A program made the position numbers and the translations under genes. A DNA stretch of 6,493 nucleotides, taken from NCBI GenBank assembly GCA_964400685.1, contig CAYNVT010000179.1:1-6493 (forward strand), written 5' to 3'. Positions 6,278-6,493 of the stretch are shown piece after piece. Source of the DNA: DATCTV01 sp964400685 (GTDB taxonomy: Bacteria > Desulfobacterota > Desulfomonilia > UBA1062). Positions within the stretch are counted from its first letter, which is position 1, and the number at the start of each line of letters is the position of its first letter. Below the pieces are notes generated by a model. The model made no database searches and was not told the origin of the DNA. It worked only from the letters and a program-made list of their open reading frames with translations.

Positions 6278-6493
6278 ACCATATGGACAATCGAGATTGG
6301 GTTTAATGTCAAGGAGAAATTGAACAATTGAGGAATTATATGCCTTAAAACAAAACAATCATTCGATACATGATCCCCTGCCCTTTCAATGGCCCATAAA
6401 TGACATCTATGATCTTTCATTTTCCGGCTCATTTGTTTTTTCCCCTTTTTGCAATCATATAAAAGGGAGAAACGGTGAGTCTCTCCCTTTATC
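6278..6493 (-). other. Leader and upstream region of the sigma operon
   Basis: This stretch has no gene I can firmly support. On the minus strand it holds a perfect TATAAT (6340-6335) but no convincing -35 box 16-18 nt upstream. A transcript from there would start near 6328 and fit a GTG start at 6277. No GGAAC-type ECF -35 box was seen, so autoregulation is not visible. An 82-codon frame with a good ribosome site (GGGG at 6445-6442, 9 nt before an ATG at 6432) crosses the region and ends inside the sigma gene; its protein resembles nothing I know. The right edge carries an inverted repeat. Confidence 0.35.
6462..6490. terminator. Inverted repeat, possible intrinsic terminator
   Basis: AAAGGGAGA (6462-6470) and TCTCCCTTT (6482-6490) form a perfect 9-bp stem around an 11-nt loop. 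Read on the minus strand it ends in TTTTAT, and on the plus strand in TTTATC, so either direction has only a short T-run. It could end transcription of a gene beyond the right edge and insulate the sigma operon. An operator is the alternative. Confidence 0.45.

Noticed and set aside
6307..6312. Perfect TTGACA on the minus strand as a -35 box
   Set aside because: No -10-like hexamer occurs 16-18 nt downstream; the sequence there reads about TGTCCA.
6278..6358. Sigma factor starting at TTG 6358
   Set aside because: It is possible, but the extra 27 residues show no ECF similarity, the nearest ribosome-site-like AGGGG is about 16 nt upstream, and the TATAAT at 6340-6335 lies inside it.

Overview
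This window looks like chromosomal DNA from a Gram-negative, probably anaerobic bacterium. Base composition is moderate, Shine-Dalgarno sites are mostly clear, gene spacing is tight, and ATA, AAA and GAT codons are used freely. The ECF sigma factor paired with a long zinc-finger membrane anti-sigma factor, and the rubrerythrin-type protein, would fit Desulfobacterota, Nitrospirota or nearby phyla. That placement is an inference and is weak.

Positions 1-3334 (plus strand) hold a compact sugar-catabolism operon. The last codons of an upstream gene are followed by a Gfo/Idh/MocA NAD(P)-dependent oxidoreductase, a BadF/BadG-type sugar kinase and a GH4 phospho-glycosidase. The gaps are 12 and 12 nt, then a 4-nt ATGA overlap. 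No promoter is visible in the 47 nt before the oxidoreductase, so the transcript probably starts outside the window. The kinase next to a GH4 enzyme suggests that an imported glycoside is phosphorylated inside the cell and then cleaved, without a PTS. The oxidoreductase may process a released or modified sugar. The substrate cannot be read from the sequence.

Positions 3362-6277 (minus strand, converging on the first operon across 27 nt) run from right to left: an ECF sigma factor, its overlapping zinc-finger anti-sigma factor with one membrane segment and a long low-complexity linker, a LysE-type exporter 10 nt downstream, and a cysteine-free ferritin-like protein with its own likely promoter. 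This reads as an envelope or stress-response regulator with two possible effector genes.

Positions 6278-6493 hold the sigma operon leader. It contains an inverted repeat at the right edge and an unresolved start site for the sigma factor. I found no RNA genes, mobile elements, CRISPR arrays or long repeats. I see no clearly new system. The most notable points are the kinase-GH4 pairing and the unusual 5' arrangement of the sigma gene.
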